This document shows positions 8,091-15,858 of a DNA stretch of 38,986 nt, in pieces. Below the pieces are notes generated by a model, which ran no database searches, was not told where the DNA came from, and worked only from the letters and a program-made list of their open reading frames with translations. Both the position numbers and the translations under genes were made by a program. How positions within the stretch are numbered: position 1 is the first letter of the stretch; each line of letters starts with the position of its first letter. Source of the DNA: Clostridiales bacterium (GTDB lineage: Bacteria > Bacillota > Clostridia > Lachnospirales > Lachnospiraceae); contig JAAVHR010000058.1 of the NCBI GenBank assembly GCA_014799595.1, positions 1-38,986 of the forward strand. The letters run 5' to 3'.

Positions 8091-8535
8091 ACATTGGAAG
8101 CAAAATGGGTTGTGGAAGCAATAGAAAAAGCGAAAAGGGGGAAACTTGCAGCTATGGAAAAAGAAAAAACACAGTTAGAAAAGCGGGTATTGAAGGCAGA
8201 ATGTGCAAAAAGCAAAGGAGGAATATGAATACGTTCCACCAAACGGGTATTATAAAGATGGGTACAATTTGTATCTCCGAATGGAGGAATACATGCTGGA
8301 ACACCTGTTGTTTCTTCATGATCACAGAGTATCCACTACCAATAATGAAGCCGAACGGCTTTTGAGAAGCTATAAACGAAAACAACAGCAGGCTGTGTCA
8401 TTTAGGAGTTAAGAGAGTATCGGTTATCTCTGCCAATGCATGAGCATGCTTGTTGTGATGCACCAAAATGAAGAACTTAATATATTTGACAGAGTATCCC
8501 AGATATTTGAGATGAAGAAAACAGATGGGTTTTGA
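8091..8535 (+). pseudogene. IS66-family transposase C-terminal remnant
   Basis: Only the last third of an IS66 TnpC-type transposase remains. The first part reads KWVVEAIEKAKRGKLAAMEK in one frame. It shifts near 8205 into the frame coding for EYEYVPPNGYYKDGYNLYL and TTNNEAERLLRSYKRKQQQA, the C-terminal IS66 signature. That frame meets a TAA at 8410-8412 and then continues as ESIGYLCQCMSMLVVMHQNE to a TGA at 8533-8535. So there is at least one frameshift and one nonsense codon, no start codon and no N-terminal DDE domain. No inverted terminal repeats or accessory IS66 ORFs are visible. Confidence 0.85.
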
Positions 8536-8578
8536 CTAAGATTAGTCTATACTATCGGTTTCTCTTTTTCAAGTTAAC

Positions 8579-8602
8579 CTGTGAACAGTAACGAACTGTT
8601 AC
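8579..8602. repeat. Short relic of the intergenic repeat palindrome
   Basis: The sequence CTGTGAACAGTAACGAACTGTTAC contains two end-type sequences (TGTGAACAGTAAC, as in the element at 19690, and AACTGTTAC) abutted with nothing between them. It looks like an excision or deletion scar of an element. Confidence 0.45.
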
Positions 8603-8631
8603 ATTAATTATAAAAATTTTGTATTTTTTTA

Positions 8632-8661
8632 TTGACAATTAAACCATAATAATGGTATACT
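8632..8661 (+). promoter_or_regulatory. Promoter for the secreted-protein/ABC unit
   Basis: TTGACA, 18 bases, TATACT is a near-consensus promoter. It leaves a leader of about 280 bases before the secreted-protein gene. The leader contains a TATGAC/GTCATA hairpin (about 8680-8710) and a strong ribosome site (AAGGAGGG, near 8790) followed by ATG-AAG-GAC-TAG, a three-codon ORF. The rest of the leader shows no gene that I can support. Confidence 0.7.
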
Positions 8662-9029
8662 GTAACACGCAAATAGTGATTATGACGAAAAATATGTTTT
8701 GGTCATAGTATATTATTTCGAAGAGGGAAATCTTACATACATCCACCTCATGGTTTTAATCACAAGTGTCCTGTGTCAAAAAATAAAAGGAGGGTATATG
8801 AAGGACTAGGAGAATCAGATATTTATTACAAAGAATGTTAGAAATGGGTATTATGATAGAAGCCTGTGATTAGATATTTATATTTTGATGTTACAATAAG
8901 TAAAAAAGTATAATAAAATAAAACAGAGAAAGGTTTAAGGGTATAATGAGACAAACTATATGAAAAATCAAAAAAAGTGCTTTAAAAGGAGTAGCAGCGT
9001 TAGTTGCTGTAGTAACTTTAATAAATGAA

Positions 9030-9737
9030 ATGCCAATTACAGTATTAGCAACAACAAAATATGGTTTTACATACGACAAAAGTGACTACAATGTATCATG
9101 GAAAGCGATGGAGTCGTTTAATGTTCGTACAGAGGCCGGAGGTAAGTTGGGAACTTGCAGTTATGTTGTTGGTCTTACGCGTGAAAAGAAGAGTAATGAT
9201 TATGTTTTGATGACAAGGGAGGTTATGACACCCAACAAAACGAAAGTTAAATTATATCCAAATTCATCTCAAAAAGGATATGGATTAAATGAATTTGTAT
9301 CAGCAAAGGTAACTTTACCGTCTTTAGATGATTATCAACCACAAAATGCACCAACTACAGATACAGTGCAGTTTTCCATTGGTGCGGATTCCTCAGGACC
9401 AAGTGTAAGTGCTTCTTATAACATTGTACATAATGATTTGAATATAGTTGCAAGTTGTAATACGCCAAATAAAAAATTTTTTGTTAAATATGATTTTCAG
9501 CCGAGCATTGGAAATCCAGTTGCAAGCAACAAGTATGTTGCCAATGAAGCAGTTCAACTTGGAGCTGCAGCCTTTCATACAAAAAAAGATACAGTATCCT
9601 TTAGTATGAATTATGATGCAAGATTTGGTGCAGCGGGAAATTCTAGTTGTTCACCATGGTTGGTATATATTAGTTATGTGCAGAAGGAAACTGCAACGAA
9701 AGCGTATAGCTTTACTGTGTCAAAAAATAATATATAG
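9030..9737 (+). CDS. Secreted protein of unknown family, start region disrupted
   Basis: The frame is open from upstream of ATG 9030, and the codons before it spell a clear signal-peptide core (ALKGVAALVAVVTLINEM then PITVLATTKYG). However, no usable start exists upstream. ATG 8946, which has a ribosome site, meets TGA at 8961 after five codons. ATG 8960 is one base out of frame and would need one A removed from the AAAAATCAAAAAAA tract. As it stands only ATG 9030 is usable, which removes the export signal. The mature part (about 225 residues) is Thr/Ser/Asn-rich with alternating beta-type hydrophobic pattern and no motif I recognise. It is followed by a membrane-anchored protein and an ABC transporter, an arrangement seen with secreted bacteriocins or toxins and their immunity/export genes. 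That function is inference only. Confidence 0.6.
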   Translation: MPITVLATTKYGFTYDKSDYNVSWKAMESFNVRTEAGGKLGTCSYVVGLTREKKSNDYVLMTREVMTPNKTKVKLYPNSSQKGYGLNEFVSAKVTLPSLDDYQPQNAPTTDTVQFSIGADSSGPSVSASYNIVHNDLNIVASCNTPNKKFFVKYDFQPSIGNPVASNKYVANEAVQLGAAAFHTKKDTVSFSMNYDARFGAAGNSSCSPWLVYISYVQKETATKAYSFTVSKNNI

Positions 9738-9790
9738 TTGTGCTTGGGGATAAATGTTTTTATCCTCAAGTTTTGTTATGGAGGAATGAT

Positions 9791-10366
9791 ATGAAAAAGA
9801 CAAGTATAATATGTGGAGGAATTATAATAGCATTTGTGTTGTTGTTTTTAGGATATCGGTACTGGATGAGTGTAACTCCGGATGATGGAAGCGTTCTTCG
9901 GGAGCAGATGCAATATTTGAATGAGGAGATAGATTTGCAGGTGCTTTTGTATGGGGATGATGTTGTCTTTCCAGAAGAATTTACATACAAATCCTTGGAA
10001 AGACTTGATGAAGATAACTGGAAACCGGATAACGATTATGTGTTTTTGATTGTGAATGATTTGGATGGCTCAGTTGGTCTGACGGAGGAACAAATTACAG
10101 AGATAAAAAAATATGCTGATCAAAATACAAACTTTAATTTTTATTATATTGGTTTAAATAAATTAGAATTATTCAAGAAAGTATATGACGACTGTAATAT
10201 AGGTAAGACGGATATGAGTTTTGGTTATGTGATATATGAAGGAACGAGACTGCAACATTATGGTTTGTGGAGAACAACCGATCATGAATATTATGAGATG
10301 AATCCAAAGTTGTTAGGTCAGGATATTTGTGATACCATTGAACAGAATGTGAGGTCAAATGAATAG
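9791..10366 (+). CDS. Membrane-anchored protein of unknown function
   Basis: ATG 9791 follows GGAGG and gives a 191-residue protein with one N-terminal transmembrane helix (SIICGGIIIAFVLLFLGYRY) and an acidic, mostly polar domain outside. I recognise no family. The domain contains FLIVNDLDGSVGLTEEQI, YADQNTNFNFYYIGL and a late FGYVIYEG, a strand-turn-helix rhythm that could be an alpha/beta fold. Its stop codon overlaps the GTG start of the ABC transporter (TAGTG), so the two are translationally coupled. A partner for the transporter or an immunity factor for the secreted protein are plausible roles, neither shown by the sequence. Confidence 0.75.
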   Translation: MKKTSIICGGIIIAFVLLFLGYRYWMSVTPDDGSVLREQMQYLNEEIDLQVLLYGDDVVFPEEFTYKSLERLDEDNWKPDNDYVFLIVNDLDGSVGLTEEQITEIKKYADQNTNFNFYYIGLNKLELFKKVYDDCNIGKTDMSFGYVIYEGTRLQHYGLWRTTDHEYYEMNPKLLGQDICDTIEQNVRSNE

Positions 10367-12801
10367 TGTTAAAAATAGAGGGTATATGTAAAGTATATGG
10401 TGATTTTTATGCACTTAGGGATATAAGTATAGAATTGCCATCATCTGGTTTTGTATTTGTGAATGGTATTAGTGGAAGTGGAAAGACCACACTTATGAAT
10501 CTATTAGCAGGATTGGCATTACCTACATTGGGGAATATATATTATAATAATCATAATATAATGCAATATACTCAGAGGGAGTGGGCAGAGTATAGAAATG
10601 CAGTTGTAGGTATAGTTTTTCAAAGCTTTAATTTGATGGAGGATATGACAGTGGAGGAGAATCTGTTGTTGCCATTGTATCTTCAAAAAATAGAGTTTGA
10701 GGAAAAAAAGAGGTGCATGCAAGAGATTTTAGAGTATGTAGGATTATTGGGCTATGAAAAACATAAAGGAAATGAATTGAGTGCAGGACAAAAACAAAGA
10801 ATCGCAATTGCCAGAGCAATGATAAAGCAGCCGAAAATAATTCTAGCAGACGAGGCGACTGGAAATTTAGATTATGTAAATTCAGAGTCAATTTTAGAGC
10901 TTTTTAATTCCATTTCGAAACAGTGTCTGGTTATTTTGATTTCTCATGATAAATCTGCTGCTGAAAGATATGGTGACCGCATTATCACACTATCTAATGG
11001 AGAGGTAATAAGTGACATTGACAACAAATTGGTGAAGAAGTTATCTTTATTGCCATATAAAGTGCATTTGTTTGGCAAGGAAAAGGAAAAATGTATTCCT
11101 ATACAAGAATTTGATATTCGAAAAGAAATACAAGAATTTGCTGGGTGGAGAGGAGAAACCTTACAAAGCTGTGAATTTTTAATAAAATTAGATTATGAAG
11201 AAATATTGGTTGAAGAAAAAAAGTCAATAAAATGGAGAAGAGAAAATTTATGTACCAAAAGACTATCGTTTAGTGAATTATTGGGGTTTATTAAGCATTC
11301 CTTGAAAAAGAAGAAAGCAAAAAATAGTTTGATTGTGTTTATATCTGCATTTATTAGTACACTGCTTATTCTATTGCAAATGTTTCGGTGGAATGATTAT
11401 AGTGGAGTTATGTTTCGGTATATACAAGACTCCAAGGAACAATTGTATGAAGTTAAGCAGTGTATTACTACGGATGCAGCAGAGTTTGAGATTGTTAGGG
11501 GAAAAGAATTTTATCAAAAACTAAAAAATTGTATTGGTGAGGAAAATATTTTAAAGATAGTGGAGGAAAATGAGCTAGAAACAGAAAATGATAATTATGT
11601 TGTAGATAAAATTATATATAATGATAATTTTTTTGGAGGAATAGATTTTCAGGGGGAAAGACCTCAAAAAGTTGATGAAATAGCTATAAATCAACAGTTT
11701 GCAAAAAAAATAGATGTTCAAGTGGGAGACGATGTGTTGATTGAAGATTTGCAGTATAGAGTTTCAGGAACATTTGATTTGGAGTTGAATGGAAATAATG
11801 ATTTCATCGTTTTAACAGAAAATGCAAACAATAGATTTTTATATGAGCAAGACAATATTAACCTGCGATCCTGCGATGTGACAAAATCGGTAGATATAGA
11901 TGAATATTTACAAAGTATACAAACAGTAGGTTCACTTGCAAATATACAACAAGATATGCTTTTGTGGGGAGAACTGCCGAAAGAGAGCAGGGAAATAGTC
12001 ATATCTAGTGAACTGGCGGAAGAACTTGGTTATTATGAGAATAAAAATATAGTAACAAAATACAGGTTGAGAGATTTGTATGCGAGTAAATATCAGGAAG
12101 AATATACAGAATATATTAATATGTTTGATTACCTTGGTAAGCATGTAAAGATAGTGGGTATATATGATATAGAGAAGGTAACAACAGATTGTGGAAACAT
12201 TTTAGTGCAAGACGATTTGTATCAATCCATTATCTCGGATTATGCCAGTTATTTAAATTATACATGTTGTTACATAAATCTAAAAAGTAGTGAAAAAAAT
12301 ACAATAGATAAACTTTTAGAGGATAATTTCTGTCTATGTAATGATGTTTGCGAATTTGTTTTTTTGGTTCGGAATTTTGCAGAACATATGAAAGTGGTGT
12401 CAATTATTTTGTCCTTAATTTTATTAATTATGGTTATATGTGTAGTGGTTTCTTTTATGACATATAATGTAAAAGAAGCAGGAAAAAGAATTGGAATCTA
12501 CAAATCAGTTGGAGTTTGCAATGAGGATTTAAGAAAAATGTTTGTAATACAGAACTTGCTTTTAAATGGTACTGCGGTCATATTAGCAAACATAGTATGT
12601 TATGTTGCAGTAGGTTGCATAAATAAGCAGATTGTTTCAATGGCAGCTTTAAACACATTTGATACATTTGCTGTTGATGGTGTTGTGTGTTTGGTATCAA
12701 GTGCAATCATTTTATTTATAGCATTAGTTGCGACTATAGCACCATTAGGAAGGATGCTAAACGATGAATCTATTGTGTTAATTAATGAGAATGAGATATA
12801 A
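10366..12801 (+). CDS. MacB-like ABC transporter, ATPase fused to FtsX-type permease
   Basis: The N-terminal ~210 residues are a complete ATPase: Walker A GISGSGKTT (34-42), signature LSAGQKQR (about 138-145) and Walker B IILADEAT (about 157-164). A linker is followed by one helix (about 320-340), a large extracytoplasmic domain (about 340-670), and three C-terminal helices (about 675-698, 730-750, 770-795) with the FtsX-type segment KEAGKRIGIYKSVGV. This order matches MacB, which works as a homodimer and moves substrates by mechanotransmission without carrying them through a channel. It starts with GTG overlapping the preceding stop. The likely substrate is the secreted protein or a peptide acting on the membrane. 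An immunity/detoxification function is equally possible. Confidence 0.85.
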   Translation: MLKIEGICKVYGDFYALRDISIELPSSGFVFVNGISGSGKTTLMNLLAGLALPTLGNIYYNNHNIMQYTQREWAEYRNAVVGIVFQSFNLMEDMTVEENLLLPLYLQKIEFEEKKRCMQEILEYVGLLGYEKHKGNELSAGQKQRIAIARAMIKQPKIILADEATGNLDYVNSESILELFNSISKQCLVILISHDKSAAERYGDRIITLSNGEVISDIDNKLVKKLSLLPYKVHLFGKEKEKCIPIQEFDIRKEIQEFAGWRGETLQSCEFLIKLDYEEILVEEKKSIKWRRENLCTKRLSFSELLGFIKHSLKKKKAKNSLIVFISAFISTLLILLQMFRWNDYSGVMFRYIQDSKEQLYEVKQCITTDAAEFEIVRGKEFYQKLKNCIGEENILKIVEENELETENDNYVVDKIIYNDNFFGGIDFQGERPQKVDEIAINQQFAKKIDVQVGDDVLIEDLQYRVSGTFDLELNGNNDFIVLTENANNRFLYEQDNINLRSCDVTKSVDIDEYLQSIQTVGSLANIQQDMLLWGELPKESREIVISSELAEELGYYENKNIVTKYRLRDLYASKYQEEYTEYINMFDYLGKHVKIVGIYDIEKVTTDCGNILVQDDLYQSIISDYASYLNYTCCYINLKSSEKNTIDKLLEDNFCLCNDVCEFVFLVRNFAEHMKVVSIILSLILLIMVICVVVSFMTYNVKEAGKRIGIYKSVGVCNEDLRKMFVIQNLLLNGTAVILANIVCYVAVGCINKQIVSMAALNTFDTFAVDGVVCLVSSAIILFIALVATIAPLGRMLNDESIVLINENEI

Positions 12802-12814
12802 GTTTAAGTCATGT

Positions 12815-12940
12815 ATGAAAATAGAAATCAAAACAGATAAAAATATATTGGGACCTAAACGCAGAAATATACTGTCTATAATAATGAATAGGATAAAAAA
12901 TAGCCTTTTAGGGCAAAAGTGCGAAAAAAGGGGAAAATAG
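12815..12940 (+). CDS. Short Lys-rich ORF downstream of the ABC gene (doubtful)
   Basis: This is a 41-codon ORF 13 bases after the transporter stop, with many Lys and Arg residues and no clear ribosome site. It may be a remnant of a lost operon gene or chance. The rest of the 12941-13055 gap shows nothing that I can support apart from a possible TTGAAT-17-TGTAAT promoter (13018-13046). Confidence 0.2.
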   Translation: MKIEIKTDKNILGPKRRNILSIIMNRIKNSLLGQKCEKRGK

Positions 12941-13055
12941 TGTGTAATAGAGTCTGTAGAATAGATAGAGTGAAAATTATAAAAAATAAAAAGGACAAAC
13001 TTACTTTTGTATTTGTTTGAATAGAATAAATACAAAACATGTAATAGGTGATTTT

Positions 13056-13196
13056 ATGGAAAAATGGAAAGTAAAACTGGCACAACTTTCCAGTAATAAT
13101 ATAGAATTAAACCGAAAATCTTTGCAATTAAAACGTTCGTGGGATGAAGTGGCAAAGATAATTCATGCAGAAGAGAAAAAGAAAAAGAAAAAATAG
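13056..13196 (+). CDS. 46-residue basic protein with poly-Lys tail
   Basis: ATG 13056 is preceded by AGGTG and by a weak promoter (TTGAAT-17-TGTAAT). The product starts MEKWKVKLAQLSSNNIELN, contains a helical LKRSWDEVAKIIHAEE segment and ends in six lysines. I do not recognise it. The size, start signals and amphipathic helix suggest a real small protein, perhaps nucleic-acid binding. Its stop codon lies two bases before the type I element at 13198. Confidence 0.5.
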   Translation: MEKWKVKLAQLSSNNIELNRKSLQLKRSWDEVAKIIHAEEKKKKKK

Positions 13197-13197
13197 T

Positions 13198-13332
13198 GTA
13201 ACTATTTAGGTAGAAACACGCATTTACTGCGTGTTTCGTAAGAAAAAGTAAATTATGTAATGTTTAAGCCCCTTCGCCGAAGGCGAATTATTATGGGTTT
13301 AAACGTAACTGTTCATGGTACTGAACAGTTAC
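13198..13332 (+). repeat. Type I modular hairpin element
   Basis: GTAACTATTTAGGTAG, hairpin 1 (AAACACGCA/TGCGTGTTT), CGTA, spacer, hairpin 2 (GTTTAAGCCC/GGGTTTAAAC with inner TTCGCC-GAA-GGCGAA), and terminal palindrome 13305-13332. The palindrome is shared with the type II element that runs on to 13495, so the two form a head-to-head composite of about 300 bp. Confidence 0.88.
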
Positions 13333-13495
13333 AAAACTCCCATGCCTCGCACAATTAGGCATCATCATAAATATATTTCACATGGGAGTTTCGTAAACGA
13401 TGATGCACACAAGTGCAAAAACAGCACTTGGCACTTATACAAACCTTGCAGCAGAGTGCAAGGTTCTACCTGAAGATAGTGAATATATAGAAAAT
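13305..13495 (-). repeat. Type II modular hairpin element sharing its palindrome with a type I copy
   Basis: This copy closely matches the one at 7141: palindrome, AAACTCCCATGC hairpin 2, spacer, AACCTTGCA hairpin 1, CTACCTGAAGATAGTGAATA. The first 28 bases are also the last 28 bases of the element at 13198. Confidence 0.88.
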
Positions 13496-13513
13496 AGTCA
13501 AATTTAAGATAAT

Positions 13514-13547
13514 GAAAACAGCGGTACAAACGTGTACCGCTGTTTTC
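13514..13547 (-). terminator. Rho-independent terminator of pckA
   Basis: GAAAACAGCGGTAC and GTACCGCTGTTTTC form a perfect 14-bp stem around a 6-base loop, about 30 bases past the pckA stop on the minus strand. It is symmetrical and could act in both directions. Confidence 0.85.
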
Positions 13548-13578
13548 GTATATAAATCATTCTATTAATTCAATTTAA

Positions 13579-15183
13579 TTAAGCTTTTGGTCCTGCAGCT
13601 ACTAACGCTTTACCAGCTTCGTTTGTTTCATATTTTGCAAAGTTCTTAACAAAACGGCTAGCAAGATCTTTTGCTTTAGTCTCCCACTCAGAAGCATCTG
13701 CGTAAGTATCACGAGGATCTAAAATCTTAGGATCTACGCCTGGAAGTTCAGTAGGTACTTCAAAGTCAAAGAAAGGAATCTTCTTTGTAGGAGCTTTTGT
13801 AATAGAACCATCAAGAATTGCATCAATGATACCACGGGTATCTTTAATGGAAATACGCTTTCCAGTGCCATTCCATCCTGTGTTCACTAAGTATGCCTTA
13901 GCACCACTCTTCTCCATTTTCTTAACTAATTCCTCTGCATACTTTGTAGGGTGCAACTCAAGGAATGCTTGACCAAAACAAGCGGAGAATGTTGGAGTTG
14001 GCTCTGTAATTCCACGCTCTGTACCAGCAAGTTTAGCTGTAAATCCTGACAAGAAATAGTACTTAGTCTGTTCTGGTGTTAAGATAGACACTGGAGGAAG
14101 TACTCCAAATGCATCAGCAGAAAGGAAAATTACATTCTTAGCTGCTGGAGCAGATGAAATTGGACGAACAATATTCTGAATATGATCAATTGGATAAGAT
14201 ACACGTGTATTCTCAGTTACACTCTTATCGTCAAAATCAATCTTTCCATTTGCATCTACTGTAACATTTTCTAATAAAGCATTGCGCTTAATTGCATTGT
14301 AGATATCTGGCTCAGACTCTTTGTCAAGGTTAATAACCTTAGCATAGCATCCACCCTCAAAGTTGAATACACCATTGTCATCCCAACCGTGCTCATCATC
14401 ACCAATCAAAAGACGCTTAGGATCGGTAGACAATGTTGTCTTACCTGTTCCGGAAAGACCGAAGAAAATGGCTGTGTTCTCACCATTCATATCTGTGTTA
14501 GCAGAACAGTGCATAGAAGCCATACCCTTTAATGGAAGGTAATAGTTCATCATTGAGAACATACCTTTCTTCATTTCTCCGCCGTACCATGTATTTACGA
14601 TAACCTGTTCGCGGCTTGTGATATTGAACATAACTGCTGTTTCAGAGTTAAGACCTAACTCTTTGTAGTTCTCAACTTTAGCCTTTGATGCGTTGTACAC
14701 AACGAAATCTGGCTCAAAGTTTTCAAGTTCTTCTGCAGTTGGTTTAATAAACATATTCTCAACAAAATGAGCCTGCCAAGCAACCTCAACAATAAAACGA
14801 ACAGCCATTCTTGTATCTTTGTTTGCTCCACAGAAAGCATCTACTACAAAAAGTTTCTTGTTAGAAAGTTCCTTCTTAGCAAGTTCCTTTACTGCTTCCC
14901 ATGCTTCTTGTGATGCAGGATGATTGTCGTTTGGATACTCATCAGATGTCCACCATACAGTGTCCTTAGAATTCTCGTCCATAACAATGAACTTATCTTT
15001 AGGAGAACGTCCTGTGTAGATACCTGTCATAACATTGACAGCACCAAGCTCAGTTTCTTGACCTTTTTCATATCCCTCTAATTCAGGCTTAGTCTCTTCC
15101 TTGTACAATTCCTCGTAAGAAGGGTTATGCACGAGTTCAGTAGTTCCTGTGATACCATACTTAGTTAAATCAATTTTAGCCAT
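13579..15183 (-). CDS. pckA: Phosphoenolpyruvate carboxykinase (ATP)
   Basis: PckA interconverts oxaloacetate plus ATP and phosphoenolpyruvate, CO2 and ADP in the cytoplasm. The 534-residue length is typical of the ATP-dependent family. The kinase-1a P-loop [11 protein letters not shown] (242-252) and kinase-2 motif [19 protein letters not shown] (from 260) are intact. The N-terminal TGRSPKDKF (57-65) and central [19 protein letters not shown] are family signatures. In anaerobic fermenters the enzyme often runs toward oxaloacetate for succinate or propionate formation, which is inference here. AGGTGAGG precedes ATG 15183. It is a single-gene unit with its own promoter, operator-like palindrome and terminator. 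Confidence 0.97.
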   Translation of the reverse strand: MAKIDLTKYGITGTTELVHNPSYEELYKEETKPELEGYEKGQETELGAVNVMTGIYTGRSPKDKFIVMDENSKDTVWWTSDEYPNDNHPASQEAWEAVKELAKKELSNKKLFVVDAFCGANKDTRMAVRFIVEVAWQAHFVENMFIKPTAEELENFEPDFVVYNASKAKVENYKELGLNSETAVMFNITSREQVIVNTWYGGEMKKGMFSMMNYYLPLKGMASMHCSANTDMNGENTAIFFGLSGTGKTTLSTDPKRLLIGDDEHGWDDNGVFNFEGGCYAKVINLDKESEPDIYNAIKRNALLENVTVDANGKIDFDDKSVTENTRVSYPIDHIQNIVRPISSAPAAKNVIFLSADAFGVLPPVSILTPEQTKYYFLSGFTAKLAGTERGITEPTPTFSACFGQAFLELHPTKYAEELVKKMEKSGAKAYLVNTGWNGTGKRISIKDTRGIIDAILDGSITKAPTKKIPFFDFEVPTELPGVDPKILDPRDTYADASEWETKAKDLASRFVKNFAKYETNEAGKALVAAGPKA

Positions 15184-15272
15184 TTTATTACCTCACCTTT
15201 CTTTTCATATATTTTTAAAATACGTTATCAAAAAATAACGAATTTTCTTTTCTAAATTTGTATGTGTTGCCA

Positions 15273-15324
15273 AATTGTTAAACAATTCAATATGTATTAT
15301 ATCATTAAAAAGAAGGTCAGTCAA
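15273..15324 (-). promoter_or_regulatory. pckA promoter with operator-like palindrome at the transcription start
   Basis: On the minus strand TTGACT (15319-15324), 17 bases, TATAAT (15296-15301) is a strong promoter. About two bases after the expected start lies the palindrome AATTGTT-A-AACAATT (15273-15287), placed where a repressor would block transcription. The leader from there to the start codon is about 90 bases and also contains CGTTAT-CAAAAA-ATAACG, a small hairpin. The regulator is unknown; the site does not match the spacing of a Rex operator. Confidence 0.75.
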
Positions 15325-15603
15325 CCAACTATATGGAAATTCAGTACTTGAGAATAAAAAATTCAAACATTACTCTAAATTTACAAAAATATCCATAGTA
15401 GATATGTTTCATTTTATATTACAAAATCATATATTAATGACAAAGGTAAAAGTACAGACAAAAATTGAAACTGAAAAATATAAAAAGGACACAGAAAACA
15501 AAATGGTTCTTATTCCCTAGTCCCTCCCTTATATTTTCTGGTTAAAGTTCTCTAACACGGTCAAAGAATCATAAAAAGTTCACAGGACATTAAAATTATA
15601 ATG

Positions 15604-15633
15604 CAGTAAATGTGTGTTTCTACCTGAATAGTT
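15604..15633 (-). repeat. Relic of a type I element (5' end and half of hairpin 1)
   Basis: On the minus strand this reads TAACTATTCAGGTAG followed by AAACACACATTTACTG, the first part of the common hairpin 1. The closing arm and the rest of the element are missing. Confidence 0.6.
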
Positions 15634-15642
15634 AAATTTTAC

Positions 15643-15672
15643 TTTACAAATGAAAAAAATATGTGTTAAAAT
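15643..15672 (+). promoter_or_regulatory. Promoter upstream of the MATE leader
   Basis: TTTACA, 18 bases, TAAAAT. The expected start near 15680 gives a leader of about 180 bases before the MATE gene. Confidence 0.55.
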
Positions 15673-15689
15673 AATTTCTAGAAATTGAA

Positions 15690-15833
15690 AAACCGTGTAT
15701 ATCCGGTAGATGTAAATCCAGCATATAGAAGATAAGTGCGTGTAATCTATTTGTAGTTAAGTGTTACAGTCCAGATTTGGGCTTATATAGTAACAGTTAT
15801 ACTGCATAAGGATTATACGCACTTTTTATTTTA
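15690..15833 (+). promoter_or_regulatory. Structured leader with terminator upstream of the MATE gene
   Basis: The leader ends in a 14-bp stem AAGTGCGTGTAATC (15734-15747) with GATTATACGCACTT (15811-15824), followed by a T-rich run, which looks like an intrinsic terminator placed before the coding region. Its long loop contains a GTTAC/GTAAC hairpin. An upstream hairpin ACCG/CGGT has a loop and flank (CGTGTATATCC, 15694-15704) that could pair with GGATTATACG in the terminator's 3' arm. That gives a possible antiterminator. I could not match it to a known riboswitch class (ykkC/guanidine, yybP-ykoY, TPP, purine, SAM). Confidence 0.5.
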
Positions 15834-15858
15834 TTTATTTAGTAGGAGGATTGGATTT

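Noticed and set aside
8105-8385. Overlapping ORFs (8105-8365 plus, 8152-8385 minus) as genes
   Set aside because: They are shadows in other frames of the IS66 transposase remnant, whose own frame carries the family signature.
8946-9737. UGA recoding (selenocysteine or alternative code) to explain the TGA at 8961
   Set aside because: There is no SECIS-like hairpin right after it, other genes end normally with TGA, and a Sec residue in a signal peptide would make no sense.
9030-9737. Lactococcin 972 or leukocidin-family assignment of the secreted protein
   Set aside because: The length and composition do not fit lactococcin 972, and only vague beta-strand patterns resemble pore-forming toxins; I see no diagnostic motif.
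15273-15287. Rex binding site upstream of pckA
   Set aside because: Rex sites have two TTGTTAA half sites separated by four bases; here the half sites are separated by one base.
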